Below, in pieces: positions 21,499-32,677 of a stretch of DNA of 64,000 bases. How positions within the stretch are numbered: position 1 is the stretch's first letter; each line of letters starts with the position of its first letter. The notes beneath the pieces were generated by a model. The model did not search any database. It saw only the letters and a program-made list of their open reading frames with translations, and was not told the origin of the DNA. Made by a program: the position numbers and the translations under genes. Source of the stretch: Axinella damicornis (taxonomy: Eukaryota; Porifera; Demospongiae; Axinellida; Axinellidae). The DNA lies in NCBI GenBank assembly GCA_963931865.1, contig OZ007517.1, forward strand, positions 2,794,164-2,858,163, written 5' to 3'.

Positions 21499-22953
21499 GG
21501 CCCTCCGTATTTCCCGGAACGGAACGGAACGGAACGGAACGTTCCGGACCGGAAACACCACCTTATTCCACGGAACGGACCAGGGGTCAAAGTACAGCTA
21601 GGACTACAACTTCGCTCTCACTACTTCCTTCAGGACGACAGACAGAAACAATGAAGGTAGATGTGGATTGAGTGTGACTTCACAACTTCCCACCATGCAG
21701 TTAGGTCTGGCCCCGTGAGACTACCAAAGTTGTCCTGTATTTTAATCTTGGATATCAGGTATAGAGTGAATTGAACCCGATATTCTTGGTGATGCTGCAT
21801 ATTTACATACTGTTTTTGTATGTAGTTGTCTGCAAGTAATTTACTCAGTCAGTATAAGACCACTTTTTGAAAGTGCAGAGCAGCCTAATCCCATGGGGAA
21901 AATGTTCACAGAATGACACGTGATCCCACTCTGCCATGCACCCAGCCCCTTTGGAGATCTTGTCGGTGCCAAAGCATTGCGTCTACAGTGGGAGGGGGGC
22001 TGGGTGGGTGATGATGGTGAGTATAGAGTTAGTACTCCGGTAGTGGATGCTAACTGATGTCCACAGAGAACATGACAGTTACACAAGAAGTCAACTCACA
22101 TGGACATTACCAGATGACATGATGCATCCACATATATATGCATACACCAGTCACTGGCATACACAATACCACAGTGCAGTGAGTCTACATGCACAAGTAC
22201 ACATACCTCAGGATTACTGCAAGTACATTAAGTGTAGTACCATAACTTAAGGTAGCATTATACCTTTACCGTTAGGGTACCTTTAACCGTCGGGGCCCCG
22301 ACGGTTAAAGGTACCCTAACGGTAAAGGTATAATGCTACCTTGAATGGGGTAACCCCCTTTAGGACAGGCTTAATTTGAGTTATCGATTCATTATCTTAT
22401 GAATTTCATTCTTTACGCAGATGACTTGTTGACTGCCACCAGCAGAAAACTACTACCTGGAGCCGAATGTAAAGCAGCAAGCAAAGTTATGGCCAGTGTG
22501 GGTGGCTGAAGAAAGATGCGTACAGGAGTCTGGTTGCAAAACTATTTTGTACGGTATTACCATGCTTATGTGCACATGATGGGCTCAAGTTCAACTAATT
22601 CCAACCAATTAAATCAAAATACAAACCTGCCATTGACAGTTGAATGACTATCAATGATCATGACAAAGTAATAATCAGGGGTGCCAGTTTCAAGTCAGGG
22701 GGTCCAGGCTGAGTTCATGGGGGTCTTTCAGCGGCAAATACCAGCTCCTTCAGTCTCTGTTAAACACTCATCCACTCTATCCTACATGTAAATCGAAAGT
22801 GTGTCCAAAAAAACCGTTCCTCACGACAGCTTTACTTCAGGGCGACAGTCCTAGCTGTACTTTGACCCTCGGTCCGTTCCGTGGAATAAGGTGGTGTTTC
22901 CGATCCGGAACGTTCCGTTCCGGTCCGTTCCGTTCCGGGAAATACGGAGGGCC
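21499..22953. mobile_element. TIR transposon with CCGGAACGG arrays, 8-bp TSD
   Basis: Ends are GGCCCTCCGTATTTCCCGGA and its reverse complement. The inverted homology runs about 150 bp inward, including GGAACGGAAC arrays and CACCACCTTATTCCACGGA. CCATTTTG flanks both ends (21,491-21,498 and 22,954-22,961), an 8-bp duplication as made by hAT or P-type transposases. No transposase ORF was found. One frame near 22,405 reads FILYADDLL, a short RT-like relic. Confidence 0.8.
22249..22342. repeat. Perfect 94-bp palindrome without spacer
   Basis: Two 47-bp arms meet at GGGGCCCC and are exact reverse complements of one another. It sits inside the CCGGAACGG transposon. It may be a nested foldback element or a recent hairpin-templated duplication. 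No flanking duplication was seen. Confidence 0.95.
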
Positions 22954-23238
22954 CCATTTTGCAATGAGGCATGGCAACCATGTACCAGAGGTCACGCGTT
23001 CAAAGGTCAAAGGTCAATGCCAATTGCGCATGCGCAGTTCACACGCAAGCACATGTTGTGTTCTTTTGCTTGTGATGACTGCGTCTGACACACGTACTGA
23101 ATCCTTGTCAATCCATCATCTGGCCTGGTGGGTCACTACCGCTGAGAGAACTTTCAACCACCTGTTCTTGTCAAGATCTATCGTGACTGTGCCATCATGG
23201 GGGCGTGGCTTTCTTTTCATGACGTAGCTACTACAGTG

Positions 23239-23381
23239 CACTGTTAAAAATGAGGTGTTTGATAAGCACCCTGGGGAGCTTCACAATCGTGGTTAACAAA
23301 ATAGATCAAAGCTTGTTTTGAGTAACCACGATTGTGAAGCTCCCCAGGGCGTTTATTAAACATCTCATTTTTAACAGAGTG
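23239..23381. mobile_element. 143-bp hairpin element
   Basis: Arms begin CACTGTTAAAAATGAGGTG and end in CTCATTTTTAACAGAGTG. The inner arms GGGGAGCTTCACAATCGTGG pair as well, around an AT-rich loop near 23,305. It is a MITE-like foldback with no clear target duplication. The stretch from here to 24,473 shows no gene. Confidence 0.8.
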
Positions 23382-24473
23382 CAGAACATGTACCAGTGCT
23401 GTGAGGCTGGAGTTTTGAACTTAATTACGTGGAGCCGTTGCAAGTACGAGACCTATAATTATGACTGTCGACATCGAGCTCTATGATCTGATGAGGCCCC
23501 AGACTATAAACGTTGATCACAACTAGCTAGAGCAACATGGGCATGCAACAATATTATCAAAAATGAAGCATCAAAGCGGCTTAGCCTGCTCAATACCCAG
23601 CAGAAGGTCCACATCCATCACCCCCATACAGCAACCTGTTGACTGCAAACCAAAAGGTTTATCATAGTGCCACCCTAAACTAGTGACATGCATCACCTTT
23701 GTACTTTGCAAAGACCAAGGGAGCAGTTGTATACATGAAAGACACTGCACTCTGCAAATTGGTTGCTATCCCAATTACAAGAAGTGTGTACAAGTGGGCA
23801 TCTCAAGTGGATAGCACTTACAAAGTTATGATAACAGTAAAATTAGTGACCGCATTCTTTGACCATAATTATGAGAAACTCCTAATGATACTCCTCTAGT
23901 CCAATTCCTACTAAAGTTCCTGCGACTCAGGGTACCCTTACAGTGATACCTAGCCTCCTTCCTAACGAGGCTAAGTGATACCGATAAGCTACGCATTTCA
24001 TGCACTCAAAAAAGTGCACAAACTAGGGGCTAAAAAATTTTCCCCAAAAATTCTAGGAGATGGCCTGTCACATTCCATGCACCTCCCAAAAAACCTAAGA
24101 AACAAGGGGAAATGCCATTAACCAGCCTCAGTCCCATCCCATCCCTAAATTCTACATTTTTTAATAAATGGGGGAATTCAACAAGGTTCTGGTTACCCCA
24201 TTAGTTTCATCTCAGTGTCACCCCGCGGCATGTGGTGTGATCAAAGAATGTGCACAGGCAAGTTCAACGTATACTTTTAGCACCAAAGATCTCTGAAAAT
24301 GTAGCCCATTATTCACTCATGGAGGAGTAGGAATGCCAACTCCAAATGCTACAAGTGCAAGCATGCAGCTGCAGAAGTGCAGCCATTGCTAGCAGCATGC
24401 ACTTGTAGAATTACCACTGCACTTGGCTATAGCAGATAATCAGGGTAACGTGAAATAGCTAAGTGGTTGAAAG

Positions 24474-25343
24474 ATGAGGAAGAGAAGAGGAGTTTGCAAT
24501 ACGAGAAACGGTACGGCCGTGAACGACGCTTCGACACCTACGCTCGGCAGCGGCGAGGGGCCGACCGCTCGACCGACGTTCGCAGACACACCAAGAAAGC
24601 CAAGCCACGCTAGCAGCCGTATTGGCCGCGGTACGGCAAAACAAGCCGAAGGCCTGACAAGGCTGGAAGAACGGCTGAAAAATTTGGAAACAAAACAGAA
24701 AACGTCATGCGAAAGGCTCGCCAAAAAGATCCGGAAGGAAATAGCTTCAAGCGTAAAGGCCACAAAGCGCAGCACGAGAAAGTGAAGGAGACGCTTGAAA
24801 CAGCTGCAGAAGCACTCTCCGAGGAGACTGTACGGGACGTGGACAAAGTGACAGCGACAACAAAGACCATTGATGAAGGTATCGAGATGCTGGAACGAAG
24901 GCAAAACTCATAAAGTTAGCCGATCGGTCGGAGTACGGGTGGCGAACGGTCGATGAGTACGAGGAGGACGATCTCGCGAGAGATAGCGATGACGAAAAGA
25001 GGATGGCGAAGGCCGAGTACCGTGCAGAGAAGAAGCAGAAAAAAGCCACAGCTAAGACGGCTACAAGCACCAGAAAGAATTTTCGTCCCTTCGATCGTTA
25101 TCGGGGGACGGAGCGAGACATATCGCAAACACCAGCGCGAGGAGTGGTATCGCCGGATATGTGACTAACTTCGCGTACGGGACCGGGCTCAGTGGAGTGC
25201 AGCAGGGACAGCCCTACAGGCAGTTCAACCAAAGTCCAGCAGGACCTTGCTTCGCTCGTGGGAAGATGGGACATGTGCGGAGAGACTGTCCCGGACCTGG
25301 AGGTGGAGCCACCTCGCTTCCCCCTAGTGGGAAGCGTGTGTAA
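24474..25343 (+). pseudogene. DIRS-like gag with altered zinc knuckle
   Basis: Three frames carry it. First comes an Arg/Lys-rich part with a coiled-coil-like segment (LTRLEERLKNLETKQK). Second, LADRSEYGWRTVDEYEEDDL followed by a DSDDEKRMAKAEYRAEKK stretch (about 24,914-25,160), typical of this group's gag. Third, CFARGKMGHVRRDC near 25,248, a knuckle whose second Cys is replaced by Arg. It is inactive as it stands. Confidence 0.65.
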
Positions 25344-25566
25344 GGAAAAGTGAAAAGGAAACATCTGTAAATTGTGTACATAGCCCACACGTTTTAACTA
25401 TGCACGATAGTAGTGGTAATCATGCTGTAGACATTGGTGTAACCACTCCCATTGAATGGGAGGATCATGAATGTGGATGACCTAGCAACTTGGGATCCAG
25501 TTCCTTTAGAGGTATATAGTTTACCCTAGCGTGCAAGGGAGATAGAGACAGAACAAAGAGTTTTGG

Positions 25567-26186
25567 GTGAAAGAGTTAGCAGTGTCGAGTTTCGGGAGGG
25601 ACGTCATAGTTACTGATGGGTATAGACTGCCATTTTTCAGAGAGCCTCCCCCGGTGTTTCTCAAGAGCCATGCCTCAGCTCGGCACGAAGTGCAATTTGT
25701 AAAAAATGCACTCCACGATCTCGTACAGGCAGGTTGTATAGTGAGGTCTGAAGAACAATCAGTGGTTTGTAGCCCTTTGTCAGTAGTAAGGAGTTCAAGT
25801 GGGAAAGAAGGCTGGTGTTGGATCCAAGGTATGTGAACAAGTTCCTCTGGAAAGATAGGTTCAAGTACGAAGACATAAAAACAGCTATCCAAATGATCGA
25901 TACAGGTGACTACGCAATCACTTTTGATCTGAAGTCAGGATACCATCATGTAGATATACATGCTGACTATTGGAAGTATTTGGGTTTTTCGTGGAAAGAT
26001 CAGCAAGGGGTTACTGTGTATTACCTGTTCCGAGTCCTACCGTTTGGACTAGCAACAGCACTGTTTGTATTTACGAAGTTGCTTAGGTCATTGGTGAAAA
26101 GATGGAGAAGCCAAGGGTTAAAGGTCGTAATTTATGTTGATGATGGCATTTGTGCTGCAGCACAAGCTCCCAGTTGTTGTTTGTAA
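25567..26186 (+). pseudogene. DIRS-like reverse transcriptase fragment
   Basis: Two frames overlap at about 25,815-25,836 through a one-base frameshift. The first has a lead-in ending VVCSPLSVVRSSSGK. The second has DPRYVNKFLWKDRFKYED, FDLKSGYHHVDIHADYWKYL, LFRVLPFGLATALFVFTKLL and VIYVDDG (catalytic). The YHHVDI and V-Y-V-D-D-G motifs fit the DIRS/Ngaro group better than Gypsy. It ends prematurely. Confidence 0.75.
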
Positions 26187-26239
26187 TTGAAAAACGTGAG
26201 ATTGTGATTGCCTGCCACAAGGGCGGAACCTCAGTGGGT

Positions 26240-26529
26240 TAATTGAATGTTATGAGAGTGTGTGTACCATTCGCTAAACAAGATCAGACTGTGGTCAACG
26301 CTTTGAAGTGTAAGTTCGTGCAAGTTCGAAGTTCATAGGACATTGCTACTCGGAGCTGTAGACCCAGGTACAAAGTCGGCAATGGGTTGTTTACGCTACT
26401 AGCACCTATAGCTACTGAGATCACCTTGAGTGGGTGGCTTCTGAATGCCTATTATTCTGAAATCATTATGGACAAGGCCTTGTACTATATAGTAGGTATG
26501 GGAGAAGACCCTCATGTTGGGCTGGCTAG

Positions 26530-26572
<43 letters not shown>

Positions 26573-27356
26573 GCACAGGCACACACCCTCTGCTTTTTAA
26601 CGTTGATATCATCGCACCCCACTACTTAAAAGTCAATTATACCAGTATAAATTATTACAGCTACAAACAGAGTTAGAGGGGCCCATTACAGTGGTTGAAG
26701 TCTCCAACAGTGGATGTACAAGATTTCCTTCTCGAATAATATAGCTGTATACGTAGCTATAGCCCGTGACAATCCTGAAGTTCAATTTCCTTTCAAACAG
26801 CTGTACAGTGTTGATCACTAGTCTTCTTCTTGTACCACTTAAGTTTGACGAAGGACAGTATCAGTGTTAGTGCTTCCATAACCATCAATTGATTTATTAA
26901 TTTAATACAGGTGATTAATTGCACTGTAAGAGGAATAGGGCAAATCAGACATTGGCTATTTAAAAAACGTGCCCCATGAATTACACACATAAGGAAGAAG
27001 TGACTTTTATGGACGTGCCAAAATATGTATACACACTGCATGTGTGTACTTTTAGTGTGATACTCTGTGGCCTAGCTGCATGAGGTTCCAGTATGCTCCG
27101 TCACCTTCCCCCCGGACCAATAACCACTTCGTAAAAATAAGCATTTCTGCGAATGTTTCCTGTATCATAACAAAAGTCAAGTTGCACAACGATGTAGCAA
27201 AGATTGAGGGTCTATCAATAGCTGTATAATAGTGTACTGTTTTTAAATTACAAGCCAACAGAATCTATTAGCTATAGACATGTAGACTAACTACAGCAAA
27301 TGTTTTAACATGATATTCCTACCAAAACTGTATATAATATGCATGTTCAGCAGTTA
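26240..27356. repeat. Segmental duplication flank with poly-C tract, copy 2
   Basis: Same-orientation partner of 1,380-2,530, including a 41-C run at 26,530-26,570. Low-complexity strings translate as poly-Pro or poly-Gly and are not genes. It ends where ITI copy 2 exon B begins. Confidence 0.7.
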
Positions 27357-28979
27357 TTACAAGGACTTAATATGCTTGTTTGGCTTGAACTTGAAATCAG
27401 TGGAGAGGATATCCTTCACCTGGTAGTCCACATAAGTTCCATCAATCAATCCTTCTCCCTGTTCGCCTTCTTTTATGGTAGCCCAGCACCCTTTGCCCTC
27501 ATCCATCCCGTGTTTCATAAAACCCCAAACAGGACGCTGCTTGACTGGCACTGGTATTTTGTCAGGAAGCATTAGAATTTTCTGGATGTCATCAATTCTC
27601 ACACCACTTCGCAGAAATTGACCTGCCAATGAGCACAGAAAATCAAAATGTAATATACCTGTGGCTACTAATTATGGTGATACTACCCGTAGCGTACGTC
27701 ACACTTCTGTGCATGCCCTGCCATGTACCAAATCACTGATCATGCCCTTAATGTGTTATCGTTTTCTTAAAACCAAAGAAACTATCTACAGTAAAACACG
27801 TGACAACATTGTGGGAGCATCTGCTTGTAATTGCCTAGTGCTACAGGTTGTACTACTGTCTGGTGCACCAGCGCCGGCGTGAGCTATTTTGGAGTGGTAC
27901 GGCCACTGCCGCAGGCAAGGAATAGAGGCGCGAAGTGCCGATCTGTCCGCGTGAAGCGCGGAAAAAAATTTTTTCACCTTCATTTTTCAGTTGTCTGGAT
28001 GGGCTCTCATGGCACCTTCGTGCTTTGCACTGCACTGTAACTGCTTTCTGCTTTCCGTGTCATCCGTGACCGTCGACGTGGAATGGAGATGTCACGATAA
28101 TGCGCACTTTGCGCGCATAACTTCTAGGAGGTATACTGGTAGCCCACGCCTATGAACAGTCCACCAGAGCCGTACCTAGGTGACTAAAAAGTGGTACGGC
28201 CAAAACCGTACTGGCCGTACCGGCCGTACTGGCCGTACCGGCCGCGCCGGCCCTGTGCACGTGAGCTGACGGAGACAGACTGTAGGCTGTTGCAGGATGG
28301 GAGAGGGTTGTAATAATTACTGTCCATAGGGACTTCATATGGTTTGTAAATACCACTCATAGAGTGGGGCCCGTCTAGCACTGATTGTTTCTACTGTTGT
28401 ATGTTAAGTAAGACCGGACTGCCTTGGCAGGCTTCACTGAACAGCGTCATAATGTAGGTACAAATTTATTTGCTTACCAATTAGGCCATGTGAATCCTTG
28501 CTAAGAATTCCCATACTTTGCCAGAACATTTCAAGGTGCTTCTGCGTAAATTTGACAGTGAACTGAAGTCCCACATCCTCCAGAATGATCTTCACTTTAG
28601 GATTACCACCCTGCTTGGATATAGAGCTTAGTAGTTCACCGTGTTTTAAGTGAAGCTTGTGTACATCCTTGGCAGCCAGAGTAATTCCATCTCCAACACA
28701 AATGTTCTTGCTTGTAGCATCAATTGTGATCTTGGTGACATTGGACAACTGTGGGCCGTTCCCTATCACAACAGCCAGTGCACCAATCCAGGTGGCATTC
28801 CTCTTTCCAGAATTAGACACAAACAGGGCATTCATGTGGACATTTTTGTCAGTGATCAGGTTGAATACTGAGCCGTGCTCGCCTTGCACAGTATAGCATA
28901 ACATGTGGCTGTCTGGTAGCACAATGCTGAAGTGGGGGTCCCCGCCCATTGCTGCAACTGGGTTGTGAAGGGAGACCAT
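27357..28979 (-). CDS. Inter-alpha-trypsin inhibitor heavy chain C-terminal domain, copy 2 (partial gene)
   Basis: Exon A is 28979-28478 and exon B 27622-27357. The donor (G|GTAAGC) and acceptor (CAG|GT) are intact and restore HGLIG-QF. Exon A carries GDPHFSIVLPDS and HGLIG; exon B carries GEGLIDGTYVDY. Exon A matches copy 1 closely. Upstream of the ATG the sequence diverges from the other copies, so the true N-terminal exons are not identified and VIT and vWA domains are missing here. It is the least damaged of the three copies, although its intron also holds a transposon (27,869-28,254). A Cys-rich gene lies upstream on the same strand. Confidence 0.75.
27869..28254. mobile_element. GC-rich MITE in ITI copy 2 intron
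   Basis: Flanked by GTGCAC on both sides (27,863-27,868 and 28,255-28,260). The termini contain AGCGCCGGCG and CGCCGGCCCT as inverse repeats. The interior (GCGTGAAGCGCGG, CATTTTTCAG, tandem GGCCGTAC units) matches, inverted, the interior of the element at 3,888-4,856. Copies 1 and 3 of the duplication lack it at this position. Confidence 0.65.
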
Positions 28980-30167
28980 AATGTGAACTTTGACCTTTTA
29001 TTTTTGATCTTGATCCACACGCATGCAGTCATTTAGCAGCACTAAGCACTTCAATGTAACATTGAGTAAAGGTTCATTTTGGTTAGCTAGCTTTACCATA
29101 CACAGTTGTACATATACATGTTGCACATTCAAGAGTACAGCAACGCAGCTAGGAAGGCAATGTTTACTGAGCACTGATCATGTTTCGTCTGGGCCTAGCT
29201 AGCTGAATGTGAAAATAGTTTCATGGCTACCTCATCAGTTGCATCTCAGTGTCACCCCTGCATATAGTACAATCAAAGAATGTGCACAGGCAAGTTCAAC
29301 CTATACTTTTAGCATCAAGAATTGAAAAGCCCATTAGGCCTATATATTAGGGTCAACATTTCAGGTAACTAGGAGGAGTAAGAATGCAGACTCCGAATGC
29401 TACAAATGCAAGCAGCTGCAGAAGTGTAGCCACTGCATGCACTTGTAGCCGCATTAACCCTCCTCCTAGGTTTGAGCTACAAAAAAGTTGACCCTATAAT
29501 AGGCTTAATGGGTTTACCTCCTTGAGGTGTATGATGCTAACAATAGGATCAGAGCATGCACTGAAATTAGGCTACACTTGTGTGTGCATTCTTCACTTAC
29601 AACAGGGGAGTCACCACTAAGATGCAAAGTATACAAGGTGACCAGAGCACAACCCTTTTCCTTTTACAGTGTAGCTAGCTATAGCTAGTATCTATCTAGT
29701 TTTATCCATCACTAGCAAGACATACATATAAGGCGTATATTAAGAAATTAGCTAGTCTATGTACATACTGCAGAAACGTGAGGGTTGTTTAACCCAATGT
29801 AGCCAAATGAGCCTGGAGAATACCATAAGCCCATAAGAATTTACATACGAGGTTTATTATATACTTTGTACATGCCCTTCTTCTTCTTTAAGTTGTTTGC
29901 AGTTGTAGGTAATGTGCTAACCAACTTTGGCTGCACTATAATGGGAGGTATTAGAGGTAAATATGCGAGTTGAATATCTGCTTACCCAATAGAATGTGCC
30001 ACTTGAAAGCTTCCCAATTATTGCAATTGCAATTAAGAGGACATCAGGGGATACTTTTATGTAAGCAAATACCTCAAATGAGTTTACTAAAATGATACGC
30101 TCAAGTTACTTATTTCAGACGAGACTTAAATGAACAAAGTGTAGGTACATGAGCAGGCAATTGAGCT
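28980..30167. repeat. Dispersed non-coding repeats 5' of ITI copy 2
   Basis: Contains pieces similar to 660-900 and 24,240-24,420 (AGGAGGAGTAAGAATGCAGA; CTACAAATGCAAGCAGCTGC). No coding exon was recognised. Confidence 0.5.
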
Positions 30168-30395
30168 AGAGCCTGCAGCCTGGGGCCTGGAGTCTGGAGC
30201 CTGGAATTCTAGAGCCTGGAGACTAGAGCCTGGAGACTATATAGAGCCTGGAGACTAGAGCCTTGAGCTGCGGGCTTGGAACCTGGAGTCTAGAGCCTAG
30301 GGCCAGGAGCCTATAGAGCCTTGAACCTGCAGCTCGGAGCCTGCATGGAGCCTGGAGCCTCAAGTTTGTTGCCTGGAGCCTGGAGTCAATTCCCA
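30168..30395. repeat. Imperfect minisatellite, GAGCCTGGAG-type units
   Basis: About 220 bp built from GAGCCTGGAGACTA and shorter GAGCCTG units in loose tandem array. Open frames across it (Arg/Leu-rich) are artefacts. Confidence 0.85.
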
Positions 30396-30652
30396 CTGAA
30401 TTCTTCTCAGCATTGCATTGCATTGGTAATTAGCAAAAATTGTTTGTTGACCCGTTTACGGTGTGCAAGCTAAGGCTCAAATTCTAGTATAATTATGAGG
30501 AGTGTGGAAAGAAAAAGGAAAAAATTGGTGGCTGAAAGTCACGCAAATGAAAATAAACCGGGAAGGAATTGAGTTATGCGCATATCTCAACATGATTGTG
30601 CTGGTCTGGGGCTTGCATGATTTCCACATATATAGTAACATGTGGCACAAAC

Positions 30653-32029
30653 CTGGACACGTCATACACTGGGTTGGCTGAGAAATGTCAATGAAGTGTG
30701 ACACTTCATTTCTGTTACAGCAACCGTTCTGTGAAGTAGCAGTAGATGGATTTGCAAGACAGGTACACCCGCTATCCTCATAACAGATATGGGTGGCATC
30801 ACCATCTGCGGTAGAAACAGTAATTATTGCATAAAGACAATGATGGAACTGACACAGTATACACCGCTGACGAGGACAAGGAATTTCACAAAGAAATTAC
30901 ATTTACCGGTTATTTAGGTACAAAGGAGTAGTGGAAGGAACTAGTGTAAGCATGAGGCTGATGGAAAGAAAGAGGGTGGCTTGTATGTTGAGTATAGTTT
31001 GCTCGGAGGGCAATAATTCCAGAAGGGAAGGAGCACAAACTTTATTTGTGTAATTTATATATACCAGCGGGTATAGCTATACGGAGGGAATATCTGACAG
31101 CTAAAAGGAGCTCCTGATAGCCCAGGTCCCATCTTGTAGTTGCAATTTTGCAAGTGAATGTCCTCTAGCTTGTTTTGGTTTTTCTTGGTATAAAGGTCCT
31201 ATATTATACTATCTGATGCGTATTCCATGTGAGCGCAAACAAGGGATTGATAAGGCGTCACGCCAACTATCAGTGTTGCCATAAATCCTTCTATATAGCA
31301 AAGCCCATGATCCTTTTGGCTGGACTCAATATGAAGTGACTTGAACATATCTGATGACAGTAACAAGCTAACAGCCCATTGGCAAGGTATTTGAAGCACT
31401 AGCTCAACTTGCTGAATAGTGCAGGCATTCAATGTCAGAGTACTAGTAGCTAGGGGGAATTGATGTGGCTGCTTTTTCTTGACACTATAGCATGTTCTTG
31501 CACTTTGTAGAATAGGCATCCACTCTGCACCATCTAGCTGCACACCAAGGTGTCGTTGATATTTTGCTGGGTTGTTGATGTATGCTAGAAACAGAAGGGG
31601 ACCAAGCATGGATCCTTGTGGTATGCCAGAGAGTACTGGTGAGTTCTGAGATGATTCACTGCTGACAACTACGCACCTTTTGGCATCCTGCATGCATTGT
31701 GAGTTGGTGCTGCCTTGCGATTTCAGGTTCTTAGTTAGCACAATAATTTCAGGCCTTGAAACAAATGAGTATATTACCACTGTATAGACATTAAGCTATT
31801 GCTTACCTGGCAGACAGACCTGTGCGATGTCAGGACAGCAGTCCGGGGCAGGGGTCGCAACATAGCAACCTTGATTGCAGGAACAATCGTCCGGAGTGGA
31901 CCGCCGCCGCCGCCGCCCCGGGCCGGGGGGGGGTATGTCTTCTGAGTCATCACAGGTAGTAAATCCCATTTCATCACATGATTCTGTTGGGACAGTGCAT
32001 GGACATGAAGGCACGGAATAGATTGTCAA
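30653..32029 (-). CDS. Cysteine-rich extracellular-type protein, copy 2
   Basis: Exon 1 (about 32029-31807) contains CPCTVPTESCDEMG and CCPDIAQVCLP. Exon 2 (30805-30653) contains ICYEDSGCTCLANPS, NGCCNRNEVSHF and QCMTCP. The phase across the donor (CCA G|GTAAGC) and acceptor (CGCAG|AT) matches copy 1. Exon 1 has a GGC/CCG expansion giving five Arg residues. The roughly 1-kb intron contains a LINE RT fragment (31,199-31,780). Family not recognised. Confidence 0.5.
31199..31780 (-). pseudogene. LINE RT fragment in intron of Cys-rich copy 2
   Basis: An open minus-strand frame contains VLSGIPQGSMLGPLLFLAYI, RT motif B of non-LTR elements. The catalytic F-A-D-D that should follow is lost. Later text (VGVTPYQSLVCAHMEYAS) resembles the C-terminal part (VRPHLEYAS), so a central block has been deleted. 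Confidence 0.7.
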
Positions 32030-32677
32030 GACAAAAACACATCATCAAGTAGCAAATTGACAAACGCATAGCTATAGCAATAGCAATAAGCATATACCAT
32101 TCTAGTTACAGGCTATAATAGCTATAGCTACATTCTGGCTCTGTTTATTCTGCATGCATGACACTGTTATTCTCACTTTGATATTGTGCACTCTTTGTCT
32201 CCGGTGCTGCCATGCGTGTACATGTAACATGCACATACATAGCTGCATTGTAATTGTGATAGCTGCTTGTAGCTAGCAGCCTGAGGACGGTGAACACCCT
32301 GCTATTAGCTAAGTCCCCGCCTGAGGCGCCATCATCTGCAACATGCATGTACATCCAGCTTTTTCTTAATTTGTTTTATTACAGCACAGAAAGCAGCTAC
32401 ATGCCGCCGTTTTGTCACCATTAGTTTCGGGTCATTTTTCATTCGTCATCAGGTAGCTCTATGCCTTGTGTGCATTGAGTTGCAATGCATGAGGCTATAG
32501 CAGCTACCTTACACTACACGCATAGTGCTAGTGCATGCTTAAACGTTCTACGAAGCTATCATTGAGTTCCAGGGGGGCTATTAGCTATGTGCTAGTTATT
32601 GCACGAGTGCAGCAGCCAATTTCTTATAAACATACCATTGCATGCGTCACATTTGAAAAAAAACTCAAAAAAACAAA
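32030..32677. other. Intergenic, no gene seen
   Basis: AT-rich sequence with many TAGCTA strings. No family or structure was recognised. Confidence 0.4.

Larger units (their letters stand above)
24474..26186 (+). mobile_element. Degenerate DIRS-like (Ngaro-type) retroelement
   Basis: In order: a charged gag-like region, a CCHC-like knuckle and an RT of the tyrosine-recombinase retrotransposon type. RNase H, methyltransferase and tyrosine recombinase, expected downstream in DIRS-group elements, are absent. Homology ends shortly after the YVDD motif. Several frameshifts and stops separate the parts. Local CpG content is higher than in the neighbourhood. Confidence 0.7.

Noticed and set aside
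22393..22480. Reverse transcriptase core (FILYADDLL)
   Set aside because: Only one motif of about ten residues; too short to call an element, so noted only inside the transposon entry.
24440..25388. Minus-strand ORFs of 86-154 codons opposite the DIRS-like gag
   Set aside because: They are antisense shadows of a GC-rich coding region with no family resemblance.
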